Assembly (NCBI GenBank): GCA_025201705.1
Contig: MU616915.1
Coordinates: 1 to 32,398, forward strand
Source of the DNA: Dissophora ornata
Lineage: Eukaryota > Mortierellomycota > Mortierellomycetes > Mortierellales > Mortierellaceae
Direction of reading: 5' to 3'
Length of the DNA stretch: 32,398 nt
Within the stretch, counting starts at the first letter, position 1. Each line of letters begins with the position of its first letter. A program made the position numbers and the translations under genes. Shown here in pieces: positions 19,818 through 31,135 of this stretch. The notes beneath the pieces were generated by a model. It saw only the letters and a list, made by a program, of their open reading frames with translations, ran no database searches and was not told the origin of the DNA.

Positions 19818-20876
19818 ATGTTAAATCCATGTGTAAAGATCCTACACTTTGACGCGACCAAGTACCAAAAGCGTGATCAAAACTTGATATACCAGCTTCA
19901 TAACACGTTACCAATCTATTTGGCTTCGTTTGTCCTGAGCAGCGACTTTTGGGGTGAAATGACCTGGCCCTCAGTCCAAACACTAATGCTAATCGAGAAC
20001 ATGAGGGTAGCCCAGATCCCTGCCAACAGGCCCTCTGACGAATATCTGCTGCGCATTGGAGAAGGCACAGAGCTAACAGTCTCCTCCGGTAAAACTACTA
20101 ACTATGTAAAGATCCCTGACGAGTACCTCTTTCAGTCACCGGATCCTATCAGGGCTAATAACACTCCCACTAAGCAGCTAACCAGGGGGATATATAGCAA
20201 CATTGAAACTACTGGAATCCAGGTAAATGTCTTTGGTAGACGCGCCATTCTTTCAACTCTAAATGAAGATGTTGACGCCCTCAATGACCAGGCCACAAAG
20301 ATACTCGTTCCATGGCAGCAGAGTAAAAACAAAATTATTTCGCATTCCCGATCCTGAGGACGCAATCAGATACAGCTCCGAGTATCTAAACACTTTTACT
20401 CCAGGCGGACTGCCACCAAAAAAGCTGCAACTCAAAGTTGGCCAGTCTATCATGCTTTTGCGTAGCATGGACGCTTTTCAGAGAATGTGCAACGGCACAC
20501 GCCTTATCGTTCGAACACTGGGATGCCAATCCATTCAAGCTGAAATTTTGGTTGGCAAGTTTAAAGGAAATTTGGTCTTTTCCCACGCATCCTTCTCATC
20601 ACCACTGGTGATAGTAGTTCTCTGATCAAGTTTTGCAGGCACCGGTTTCCAGTAAAGCCTGATTTTCGCAATGACCATCAACAAGTCGCAGGGCCAGACA
20701 CTCGATACTGTGGGCCTTTACCTCCCCAAGCGTGTCTTTGATCGCGGCCATCTATATGTAGCTCTGTCGCGATGCAATGATCCGGACAGGCTCAAGATTC
20801 TCATCATAGATAGTGCCCATCAGAGCCATGAGGGCGCATACACCCGCAATATTGTATACAAAAACGTGTTGACATG
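19818..20876 (+). pseudogene. Helitron-type (Pif1 family) helicase relic
   Basis: The C-terminal part of a Helitron RepHel or Pif1-like helicase, which would unwind DNA during rolling-circle transposition. Visible family motifs in order are ENMRV with LLRIGEGTE (about 20000-20070), LSTLNEDVDALND (about 20250-20290), LPPKKLQLKVGQSIMLLR with NGTRLIV (20408-20510), TINKSQGQTLD with LYLPKRVF (20671-20745) and LYVALSRC (20752-20778). The frame is broken at least three times: near 20320-20345 (shift), near 20575-20585 (shift) and near 20665 (shift back). The Walker A/B half and the Rep nuclease are absent, so it cannot be autonomous. Helitron termini (5' TC, 3' hairpin-CTRR) were not identified. 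It sits immediately downstream of BLOC1S1 and upstream of SNU13. Plus-strand ORFs reported individually here are fragments of this one relic. Confidence 0.85.
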
Positions 20877-21095
20877 GATGATCCACTCCTCCCTTTTTAT
20901 TCAGATAGTCGTAGTCACACACCTATAAAAGAGCAAGCACTAAGTGACTGTACATTTCCTTGGTGGCTGCTGTTTTGTTATTTTTACAACAGTGCCAAAA
21001 AAAAAAAAAAAGAAAAGGCAGCGCAAGACCAAACCATCATCCTTCACCTCACCTTTCACTCCTTCTCACCCTAATCCCCTAATCAAAATCACACA

Positions 21096-21601
21096 ATGGT
21101 ATGTCATCGAATGATGCTAGAATTTCATCGCCAGGAATTGCTACATTGCAGGACCGGAAACAAAGAACGAGACAAATACTAACATCTCGATCTACATTCG
21201 TTCTTGATCATGGTTTTCGCTAGGCCGAAGTCAACCCCAAAGCCTGGCCCCTTGCCGATGCCGCTCTTACCAACTCCATTATGGACTTGGTCCAGCAGGC
21301 CTCTCACTACAAGCAGTTGAAGAAGGGTGCTAACGAGGTCACCAAGACTCTTAACCGTGGTATTGCCGAGTTCATCGTCATGACCGCTGACACCGAGCCT
21401 ATTGAGATTTTGCTCCACTTGCCTCTTCTCTGCGAGGACAAGAACGTCCCCTACGTCTTCGTCCCCTCCAAGACTGCTCTTGGCCGCGCCTGCGGTGTCT
21501 CCCGCCCCGTCATCGCCGCCTCTGTCACCTCGAACGAGGGCTCTGACCTTAAGGCCCAGATCATGGCCATCAAGCTCCAGATCGAGAAGCTTTTGATCTA
21601 A
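21096..21601 (+). CDS. SNU13: SNU13 / 15.5K L7Ae-family snRNP and C/D snoRNP protein
   Basis: Binds the kink-turn of U4 snRNA and of box C/D snoRNAs, nucleating the tri-snRNP and snoRNPs in the nucleus and nucleolus. There are two exons: the first contributes only the ATG (21096-21098), directly followed by a GTATGT donor; the second is 21224-21601. Together they encode 126 aa, the normal length. The [10 protein letters not shown] start, the RNA-contacting [14 protein letters not shown] loop (about 34-47), [17 protein letters not shown] and the [12 protein letters not shown] block are all intact. The intron carries a textbook TACTAAC branch point near 21176-21182. The leader upstream is pyrimidine-rich with an A-run at about 20998-21011. 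The start codon is fixed by the splice: exon 2 has no upstream Met in frame before the conserved N-terminus. No defect is seen. Confidence 0.96.
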
Positions 21602-22754
21602 ACAACAGATCAAGGCTTTTGTGTGGTTCTGTCTTCCTTGCTTTCCTCAAATGTGCTGAAGATCCTTCTTTCATTGTTTTTTTATTTAACTGCTGTTTGT
21701 TGAAGTAGAGAGCTTTAGTTTCTCGAGTCTTCGACAACGTCTTTTAATTGTTTTCTTTTCTAATGATGCACACTGTCAACCCTTCATCCACTCCTCTACA
21801 GTGTATCATAGTCTCCAATACCTTCTTCACAGCATTATAAAACCCATTTGCATTCGATATATTTTTTCTCTGAATTTCTCGGGATCTTACAAACAATCAG
21901 AAACAAATAAAAAGTGAAGAAGTTTTGAGAGAATTCCTGGCTCGTCAATGTGAACTGGTGGAGCAGTGGTAATTGTTGTGTTGCACATGGGCCTGCATGG
22001 CTGTTTGTGGGGTGATAATTGTGATCCACCCGCCATTTTTTTTGATGTGAATTCCTGCACGCCAAGCCACCCACAGCATTTGTCGGCAGGCCCTCGTGGG
22101 TAGTCCCTGTCCCTTGTGGGCTGTGGCAGCTTGATGCTTTGGTTCCATCCAACCCCTCGCATCCACCTCCACCTTCGGAATCACTTCCTTCCCCTGCAGC
22201 TACTCTCCACTTGCACGAACACAAAAGCTCGCTCCTTTCTACCGATACATACACCCAACTACGGTGATACGTTACTCCTTCATACAACTGTCGGAACTCT
22301 ATTGCGCAGACGGTATGCGAATTGCACCTTGACAAGAGAGAGCCTCCAACCAACGCCATTAAATGATCCCATCTGGACTAACACCTCAGCAGCGGCAACT
22401 CCACCCCCTAGCTTCCTTGCTGATACTGCCGAAGCCGCCTTCGAGACCGAAAGCAAAACGCGTCTCCATCTTCGTCTTCTGAGTAATGTAAGTTCCTGGG
22501 GTCTGACTTCATGATTTATTCTGTTGCCACCAAGATTATGTACGCTCGATCTATGATGGAGCAATGAGCCGAGCTGAGCTTTCCGTTGATTCCTGCCCGG
22601 GAGACAGATTCATCTGCCAGACTTGAATCTTCATGAGAAAGCATGACGTCGAGGACGATAAGCATTATAACACCTCATTATTCTCGGCTCTTTTTGTCTC
22701 CTTAGATTTCGCGTTAACTCTCTACACATCACACAAAAGTTCATACCGGATATC
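21602..22754. other. SNU13 3' side and leader of the PHD-finger gene, with a probable 5' UTR intron
   Basis: No conserved protein is seen. A consensus donor GTAAGT at 22488 and acceptor CTTAG ending at 22705 would remove 218 bases from the leader of the downstream gene. Splicing there does not extend its coding frame, because an in-frame stop follows the junction. An open frame at 22116-22514 looks like leader, Pro/Thr/Leu-rich with no domain. Confidence 0.45.
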
Positions 22755-24551
22755 ATGGGAGAGCCAGGACAACGGCCGCATAGTTATGGGAATCCAGCCC
22801 AATACCAAGGGTCTGTACACCCTCCGGAACCAAGACGCTCATCTATCCAAAGCATGCTAAACCCGCCAACGGCAGACCCTGCCTACGGATACTACCAAGG
22901 GCAACATGGCGCACCTCCCTCCCCTCATCATCCTCAACATCAGCATTCTCACGCGCAACAACAGCAGCCATACCTTCATGCTATCAAACAACCTCCCCCG
23001 CCGGCATCTCAGCAGCAGCAGCAGCAGCAGCAACATCACCATCACCAACAACAGCAGTCTTCAAATCACCCGGATCAATATCACCATGATGAGAGACAAT
23101 ATCCACCACAGTCCTATCATTACCAGCAACAACCCCATGCTCATCAACCTCAACTTCCACACCAGCATCCACAGCAGGCACAGCAGGCACAGCAGGCACA
23201 GCATCACCATGTCCAGCAACAATCGCATATTTCTCACCATCACCCGCAACAGCCACCGGGTCAACAGCAAGGATATTATTCCTCTCAGGCGCCTTCATCC
23301 TCGTCCATGGTATCTTCAGGACCCCCCAGCAACCTGGCGTACCCCACAAGCGCGAACTCAATATCAAACCAGTCGCAGTTCAGATCCTACAACCCTTCAG
23401 AATCATCATTCCAGGCGCCACCTGCGTCAGCGATACAGGGGCCACCCTCGCAAACATCCCTCCACTCACACCACCATCAGCAACAGCACCAACAGTCGCG
23501 GCATGTTTCGCATGGCAGCATAGGAGGGTCAGGCCCAGGGGCAAATGCTCACCCCCATCCTAGTCACGCGTCGTACCCCATACACTCAGAGAGGATACCG
23601 ATACCGGTTGGCGGCGGTTCTGGATCGATGACCCATGGTGCTCCTAGGCGTACCGGCGGGGAGTCAGCCATGGATATGCGACTTCAATCGCCGCCTGCAA
23701 GCTCTTCTCATTATGGACACACGAGTTCTGGACACTTGCCGGCCCGAGCCCCATCTCCTCGTGCGAGTGCATCAGAGTTTTCAAGGACGAGACAGCCTTC
23801 AGTGTCAGGCCATGGATTCCATGGGGAATATAGATCGCATACATCTGAAGCGCCTGTGCCTGGTTCACACCATGAGTACCCACATCGCTATCCAGCGCCA
23901 TACCAGGACCCATCCCTTGGAGGTTCACACCATGCGACAGCGCTCCAGCAGCAGCAGCAACAACAACAACAGCAGCATCAACAGCAGCAGCAACAATTGC
24001 AGCAACAACAGCAGCAGCAGCATCAACAGCAGCAGCAACAACAACAACAGCAGCAGCAGCAGCAACAGCAACAGCAGCAGCAGCATACATCGCATCATCA
24101 ACATCCGCAGTATGCATCGCAATTTTCTCAGCATCCCAGTCCTGCCTATGCGAGATCTGCGGCCTCTGAAATCGATCGTCCTCACCCGCATGGCGTTCCT
24201 CCACAACAACACTATAATCAAAGCTATCCACCCCAGCCCCCTTCTCCGACCCAGCACAGCCAACCACCTTTGATACCTCCTCATAGAGGTTCAATGCAAG
24301 ACATTCACTCTGGGTCCCGTACAACCACGCAAAGCCAACTTCAACAGCAGCATGTACAGCATCATAAGCTTGAGCGGCCTCACGCTGAAAATGACGAAGC
24401 TGACGTCTTGAATTTTATGTCGGAACTTCAAATGAAGCAGCAGCAGCAGCAGAGCCATGGACACAAACCAACGCGCACAATGCCACCGCCGCTAGCGCCG
24501 CCAGTACAACCGGCGATACAGCAGCATCATCTTCAACAACAGCATCATGTT

Positions 24552-24583
<32 letters not shown>

Positions 24584-27500
24584 CCACTATCACCACCAGC
24601 AGCCGCAGCAGCAACAACAGCAACAATTACAGCAACAGCCACCGTCTCAGCAACAGCAGCCGCCTCCTCACCACCATCATATGCACGTTGATCACCCTAC
24701 ACATCATCCATCAGAGCCCCAACAACACGCTCGATATGGACATAGTGACCATCTCGGATACCAGCACGGTCAGGAGTCACAGCCGTCAGTACATCGTCAG
24801 CTACCAACGGCGGCTCAACCTACGGTGGATATGAGTCGAGCCATGACGCCTCCAAATCTTGGTCACCCTAGCGTACACGCGGCACCGAAAGGGGCTGCTG
24901 CTGAGACACGGCAGCGATCCATGTCCAACTCAGCAATGGGTCCAGCATCGCCAGTGTCTGTGTCCAGCCCTTCTTACCCTGTAAAGCCGGCTGATTCACC
25001 ATCCAAAAAGCTTTCGACTTCTGGAAGTCAGCTATCTCTTCCACCTCCGCGTTCCCTAATTAACATCCTCAACGTTGAAGAGATGGAGGTTCAAGGTGAG
25101 ATGACTGAGACCGAGGAAGCAGAGGATTCAGGAATGATCGGACCAGGGCCAGAACAACATGTTTCTGAAGATCAGGCCTATGCTGGCCAGAACCTGCCAT
25201 ATGGCTATCAGCGAGAACCTCCAGGCCATGAACATGTTCCAGTGAATCACCCCAAGTCGATGCGTTCTGGGCACAGCGAGGTGCAACCCAGTGCCTCTGA
25301 CAATCCATCTGTAGGATACCATCCAGAAATTGAGCAGGTGGAGCAGCAAGACGAGGAATCACTGTCGATTATGAAAGCAAGTAAGGACAAGGCCGTACGT
25401 CCAGTCAAGGAAAGGGTCCAAAAGGAGAAATCTGCCAAAGCGGTTGCGGAGAAAGTGACCAAGGACAAGGGCGAGAAAGCCGAAAAGGTCGAGAAGATTG
25501 AAAAGGTTGAAAATATCGAAAAGGTCGAAAAGGCTGACAAGATCGAAAAGATGGAGAAGGTCGACAAGGCAGAAAAGGCGGAGAAACCAAAGAAAGAGCG
25601 CGTGGTGAAGATGCCACCCAAAAAGAAGGCCTTTATTTCCAACGCTCTGTTGCCTGGACTGGAATCAATGGATACTACAGCGGACGCTATCACAGATGAA
25701 CGCGGTTTTAAGCCGTCCCAGCCTGTCCAGGAATCCACCGCTGGACAAAAGCATACTATCGACGAAACAGAGAGTGACCTTGGAGATACCTTAATGAAGA
25801 AAACTCGTGTTGACGATCGTTTGGTTCTTGGCGGTGAAGTTGGAGCCCTGCCTGTGCGCGGAACAACAAATCGACGACAAGACGAGCCCAGCCCAGTAGC
25901 GATATCGAGTGTGATTAAGCCGTTGGATTCACCACGTAGCGCCTCTTCAGGCCGAGACGATCTTCGTGTGCTGACCAATGGCACACCCGTTATTCTTCCT
26001 GCCCTACCTGATCAGCGGTCTACTCGTGTCCAGGAGGAGATCTCGAGGCAGAAGACTGATGCAAGCACAGGCATCGGTCATCCCGGCGTATCGAGTTTCA
26101 CTGAGACCACTGCCGATGTCAAAACAGGAGTCACATCTGGACCAAAAGGAGCCTCTGCGATTGCGGCTCGTTCTCGCTCCTCGACTCCCACGTCAGGATC
26201 GTTGGCCTCCCGATACCGACCGCAGCCTGAAGATGAGCCCAAGGACCCTGGTGATCGCAACAAGAAGACCTCGAATGATGATTCTCACACTATCTCGCCT
26301 ACTACATCCTTACCGCGAGAGCCCTCAAAAGCCTCCAAGCAGTCTCCCGGTAGTCCTTTGCCCACAGTTAAGGAGAAGAAGCCTACCAAGAAGAGGCTGG
26401 TTGTGGAGACGTCGCAGGCGGAGGAAGCGACTTTCCCGAACAAGGTTCCCAAAAACCATGGAATATCGCAGAAGGAGGCTGAAGACGTGGAAATGGAAGC
26501 TGTCGAGACTAAAGCTCCTCCAGCAAAGCCAGTATCCGCCAGCAAGAAGGCGACATCCGGTACGACTTCTCAAGGCGCTAGCTTGAAGAAGCGATTCAGT
26601 CGGCCGGCCGAGGATCTGTCCAGTACTACAGACGACTCGAAGCACGATGAAGCGGTCAAACTTGTGGTGCCAGAAATCAAGGAGTCCACCCCGGCTCACG
26701 ACAGAGTCTCATCAGTGGAGAGTGCTCGGGACAAGTCTGACAAATCTGACAAGCCTGACAAGTCTGACAAGTCTGACAAATCTGACAAGTCTGACAAGCC
26801 TGACAAACCTGAGAAGTCTGACAAGCCTGACAAGTCTGCAAAGCAAAAGCGCGCAGATCGTGTTGTTGAGTCTACAACCATTGCCGGGGTCAAATCTGAA
26901 GGATCAACCAAGAATCAGCAGGCGACTTCGCGGCCAAAGGAGAGTGCCGTGTCGCTGAACAACAGCCGGATGGCCACCAAAGAAGAGCAGCCTAGTTCAC
27001 GTGAGGCTGCTGAGCAGATTCGAGCAGAGGCGGACGAACATCTTTACTGTATCTGTAAGACTCCTTATGATCCTAGTCGTTTCATGATAGCATGCGACGG
27101 ATGCGACGATTGGTTCCATGGAGATTGCGTGGGTGTTGCGGAAAAAGACAGTGACATGGTGGACAAGTACTACTGCAAACGCTGCCAAGGTTCGTATCTG
27201 CTTCACTCTTGCTCTACATTTGATAATACTTTCCATTGCTTAAACTAACTGTTCAACACATTTCTCTGTCGATACAGATGAAGGCCGACATGCATCACGC
27301 AAGAAAAGCTGTTTTCGAGAGTCATGCCAGGAACCCGCGGCCCGGAAATCAAAGTACTGTTCCAAGGAGTGTGGGCTCTTGGCGGCGACTCTCCGGATTC
27401 ACGAGTCACAGGCCCGAGTCTTTGGCTCCCCTATTGTTGATCCAGCTGGAGACCATTTGAGAAATGGTGATATACCTGCTGAAGAAGAACAGCGGCAGCA

Positions 27501-28444
27501 TCTCCAACGACGACGTCGGCTGACGTTAGCAGATCTGGACGATCGACAAAGGTTACTTAGTATTCGCGAGAAGGTGGCGCATGTCCGTAAGGCGTGCGCT
27601 GTCCTAGACGAGCGCGAGAAGCAGCTGGCGGTGTGTGTGGATCGTCAGGCGCGACAGGAGTTTGGAAAGCTGTCATCACCAGGGACTTTGGCGAGCGAAA
27701 AGGAGGATGAGAGGGTACCAGCCCCAATCACGACTGCTGTTGCAGAAGACGAGGATGAGGAGGAGAGTGTATCAACTCCAAAGAGTTCTTCGACGGCGAA
27801 ATCGAAGGCGAAGGGCGGTCGAGGTCAAAAGGCCAAGGACAAGGACAAGGATAAAGAGGTGTTTTGTGGGTTTGATTACAGTCTTGTATGGGATGATGTT
27901 CTGGACATGTCAAGGATCGAACATACAGCAACGGAAGGTCTGACGACGTCGTCTTTGGCTACAACACCTGCCGGTTCGAGGGCGTCTTCAGTGGCCCCAC
28001 CTTCCTTTGGAGTCGTGCTTGTGAATTCAAAGAAAGATAACGACTTGGAGAGCGGTGGCAACGGTAAATCCCGCATCGGTGCAGCTGCAGGGTCAAAGGA
28101 GGAACAGGATACAACTGGAAACGTTAACGGGAAGTCATCTCCTCAGCTGGAGGATGTTGGGCATCATGTCTGCATGTCAAAGCGTCAGTGTGATCGGCAT
28201 GTCGGCTGGCAGAAGCTCAAAGCAGCGGAGTTGGATCTTGAAAAGACTCTTCAGGTAAGAATCCTTTTCATTTCTATTTCTCTTTTTCAAATGCATTTTT
28301 GCACTGTTTTAACGCGTAATGTTACGCTTCTAGAACAAGTTACTCAAGTCCCTGAAGGCAGAGGCTAAACTGGTCAAGAACCGCATGAAGCGGCGTCGAA
28401 ACGACCTGTCTGCAGGGATTTTGAACGGAACTATTGAGCACTGA
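22755..28444 (+). CDS. PHD-finger protein of the Spp1/CFP1 (Set1-COMPASS) class with giant Gln/His-rich N-terminus
   Basis: Probable H3K4me3-reading subunit of the Set1/COMPASS histone methyltransferase in the nucleus. Three exons (22755-27189, 27278-28254, 28334-28444) join in frame to 1840 aa, far longer than yeast Spp1 (about 350) or human CFP1 (about 650). Residues 1 to about 700 are Gln/His/Pro/Ser-rich with several poly-Gln runs. About 890-960 is a Lys/Glu repeat, and 1326-1361 is a DKS/DKP repeat. The PHD finger is at 1431-1477 (CICKTPYDPSRFMIACDGC, then DDWFHGDC and YYCKRC) with the full C4HC3 set. A second Cys cluster follows at about 1487-1515 (KYCSKECG), as in Spp1/CFP1. The C-terminus has the VCMSKRQCDRHVGW motif of the CFP1 C-terminal zinc domain and a basic helix. 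No CXXC DNA-binding finger is seen, which favours Spp1 over full CFP1. Confidence 0.88.
23946..24083 (+). repeat. Long CAG/CAA (poly-Gln) tract
   Basis: About 46 codons, nearly all CAG or CAA, with occasional His and one Leu, in the N-terminus of the PHD-finger protein. Smaller tracts lie near 23011-23050, 24435-24450 and 24553-24650. The mixture of CAG and CAA lowers slippage compared with a pure CAG run. Confidence 0.9.
25435..25600 (+). repeat. Lys/Glu-rich coding repeat
   Basis: Units of the type GAAAAGGTC, encoding EKV, EKI, DKI and similar, repeat about 15 times in the PHD-finger gene. They give a highly charged low-complexity segment, probably helical or disordered. Confidence 0.75.
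26730..26837 (+). repeat. 9-bp coding minisatellite (DKS/DKP), 12 units
   Basis: GACAARYCT repeats 12 times in register with codons, encoding DKS or DKP with one EKS. Small C/T changes make the Ser/Pro alternation. Confidence 0.9.
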
Positions 28445-29081
28445 TATGCAGAGCGATGATAGCTGAATTCATTCTTTCCAAATACAATCATAACCTCACA
28501 ATGTGTTCGCTCTCGAGACGCTTTTTTTTTTTTGTTGACATGGTTTGAGATTGTTATTGAGGAACATGTGGTTAGTCTAGAATAGTAATTGTACAAGTGG
28601 GAAAAATGACTGATGGATAATTAAAAAAGTGGAAGAAGGAACGAAAAAGCAGTTGAAGGGAACGAAAACGGCACAGACAAAATGTCATTGAGAAAATAGA
28701 CGAACAAGAAAACAAAGCAAGAGTAGTATTTTCGAACAACAATACAGAGAAATAAAGTGTGGTAACAAGGTAGATGGACAGAGGGAAAAAGAAGTGCAAA
28801 GCGGTAATTGCAATCGGAGGAGAGAGCCGTGACAGCACAGCAACTGAGGGGGTAAAAAAAAAAAAATTAATCCCTTGCATGCCTCCATGCAGTTAGTTGA
28901 CGCCCCTTTGCGTTGCTCCATCCGCGAATTCACATCGTCGATGTTCCCCCCCCTTTTTTTTTCTCATATTTTGCTGTTCCTGGAAAATCAACATTATTTT
29001 GCAAGCCTACACACATCTCCATTCATCCTGTCCAGCCAGATATCCGTATTCTTGCCGAGCTTTCTTATTTCTTCCTTCTCT
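28445..29081. other. Convergent intergenic region
   Basis: Lies between the stop codons of the PHD-finger gene (+) and TIM17 (-), so it should hold both 3' UTRs. It contains a T-run near 28521, an A-run at about 28854-28866 and a C/T run near 28945-28962. There is no supported ORF. Confidence 0.55.
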
Positions 29082-30187
29082 TTACTGAGATGCTGGTGGG
29101 GCGATGTCGGGGAGCTATTGGTAAGGACAGATCAAATACAAAAGCACAAAAACCGTTGTTAACATACAGTGCACAAGAGTAAAGTGATTCCTGAGGATAG
29201 TGTGCGCTTTGACGAGATGTGAAACTGATCGGTGATTGCTGTGTGCAAAAGTGTGGTGTGCGTGTGTCTAGGTGGGTGGGTAAGCGGGGGCGAAGAAAGG
29301 CGAGTTTTGTGTAGAAACAAGGACATACCTGAGGCATCATAGGACGGTTCTGATCCGCAAAAGTCCTGGAGAGGAGAATTCCAACACCCTCAATGACGGC
29401 CAAGAAGACGCCTCCGAGGGCTGCGGAGGTGATAGCGACCTTGGGTCCACCACGGGCAGCCAAGACTCCACCCGTCAAGAATCCAGACGCAATCGAGTTC
29501 CAGGGATCCTCCTTTTGACGGATACCCTTCATACCACAGTCAAAGGTCGAGAAGAGTCCTCCCCAGACTGCAAAGTTTCCTCCCAATACAGGTGCGCGGG
29601 CCTTGAGCGACACAAGAGCTCCAGGGAAGCGTTCGCCCTAAGTGTCGGGAGGAATAAGCCAATTAAAGAACAGAGGATATAGAGAAACGTTTAGTACAAA
29701 GGTATCCTTTGGTCGAACGGTATTTGACAACCAGGCTTCGGAAGCGTCCTCGCTGCGAATAGACAGGTCTGAACAATAAAAGGATGAAGGTATTCTTACC
29801 CTTGGCGAGTTCTTGGCGCCCTTGATACCGTACCAGACACCTCCACCAATGGCACCCATGGCAAACGAAGCACCGAGATCAGAAAAGATGACATATGGGC
29901 TAGAAATGGAGGTTTCAGCATGAAAGAAAGAAAAGTTGATTAGAAAACGACCAGGGGTAAGAACCGAAAAGTGGGGGGAGGGGGTCTTCTTGGTAAGGTA
30001 ATCTCTTGAGAGCTACACTGTGTACTACAAGCTGTTGCAGCGTTGTTGATATGAACAGCGATGGATTATTCTGGCAGAATGCGGGGAAATGTAGTTGATG
30101 CCACAACTGCGAGACAGGCACTTTTTATCGGTAAAGAACGTCAAGAACTCACCAAGGATCGCGGGAGTGGTCGGACGAGCGAGGCAT
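29082..30187 (-). CDS. TIM17: Mitochondrial inner-membrane translocase subunit Tim17
   Basis: Core subunit of the TIM23 presequence translocase, importing proteins across or into the mitochondrial inner membrane. Four exons (30187-30153, 29899-29800, 29637-29329 and 29114-29082) join in frame to 158 aa, matching the family's 150-160. The N-terminus has the conserved DHSRDPC motif, in which the Cys codon is split by intron 1. [16 protein letters not shown] follows, then [30 protein letters not shown] and the GGVLAARGG and GVIEGVG-like segments of the four membrane helices. The last exon encodes only about ten residues (ending PPASQ). The start is set by the family N-terminus. It is divergent from the RRM gene to the right, sharing about 950 bases of upstream sequence. 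Nothing is missing. Confidence 0.95.
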
Positions 30188-31135
30188 GTTGGGATATTAC
30201 TGCGAAATATAACAAGAAGGGGGGAAATGGGGATCTCAAGAGGGATGGATGAAGATGATCCTCTGATTTTTGTTTTCGGGAAGAAGGGATGGATGTGAAT
30301 AGAACACGGAGCAACGCAGGCCTAAAAAATAACAACGACTCACCTGCCCTCTCCTCTCCCCCCAAAACCAAATCAAATCGGCGCAAGCACCAAAAGCAGC
30401 CAGCGCTGATAAACAACCGTCACATCGCCGCGTCACGTGTGTCATGTCAAGCCACACGCTCGCCCCGCCGTCATGTCATTTGGAGACGGAGACGCGTGCT
30501 TCCGCTTGCTCCGCGCTCGTCTGGGGGGGGGGGAAGCAGCGGCATCAGCCCTTGCAGGCGACAATCTGCCGCAGTTTCCTCGGGGATCTGCGCTGTACTT
30601 TTTCGCGGCTTGCTTATCGCCGTCTTGGCTAAAGCGACTGGCAGCCAAAAAAAAACAAAAAACAAAAAAACAAAAACAACAACGAGTGTTGAGGAGCATA
30701 TTTGTCATACCGCAGGAGATATGTCTGTGCTCCTCTTGTGCAGATTGATAGCCTACATGTCTGGCTAGATGCTCGGGTTGTTTGCTATCCCCTGCTCTTG
30801 TCGGCTGTGGCTGGCATGGGCGACGGGTGTGGTGGGGAGATAGTCTGGAACCAGCTCTGTATTTCCGCGGTGGCCATTGGTGGGGTAGAGGGAGAGGGGC
30901 GTATGTGAGTGGAGGTGGGCCGCGTGGAGGACAGACAAGAAACGGGTGAGCCCTTTATTTGATCCACTGGGATTGCGGATTTCTTCTTTTTTCCTTCTTC
31001 TGTATTCTTTCTTCCAGTCCTGTCCCAGTCCCTTTGTCCCTTCTTCCCTTTCCTTGTCCCCACCCGCCCCGCGTCCCCTCTGCGCTGCCCTCCCTTGTCA
31101 CCAGTTCAAGTAAATCCTACCAGCCCCATCCTACC
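30188..31135. other. Shared divergent promoter region of TIM17 and the RRM gene
   Basis: No conserved ORF is seen. Contents are a CACGTG site (30432-30439), a G-run at about 30523-30531, an A-rich stretch at 30648-30680, and a strongly pyrimidine-rich stretch (about 30980-31130) just before the RRM start codon, as in highly expressed fungal genes. Confidence 0.5.
30432..30439. promoter_or_regulatory. GTCACGTG site (Cbf1/bHLH-type)
   Basis: Matches the RTCACRTG consensus for Cbf1-like bHLH factors, 245 bases upstream of the TIM17 start. Consensus match only. Confidence 0.35.

Noticed and set aside
23644..24324. 226-codon Ala/Val-rich ORF on the minus strand, and similar Leu-rich ones
   Set aside because: They are the reverse-strand reading of the CAG/CAA tract in the PHD-finger gene.
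26730..26837. CRISPR-like array
   Set aside because: The units are 9 bases, contiguous, without spacers and in codon phase. It is a coding minisatellite in a fungal gene.
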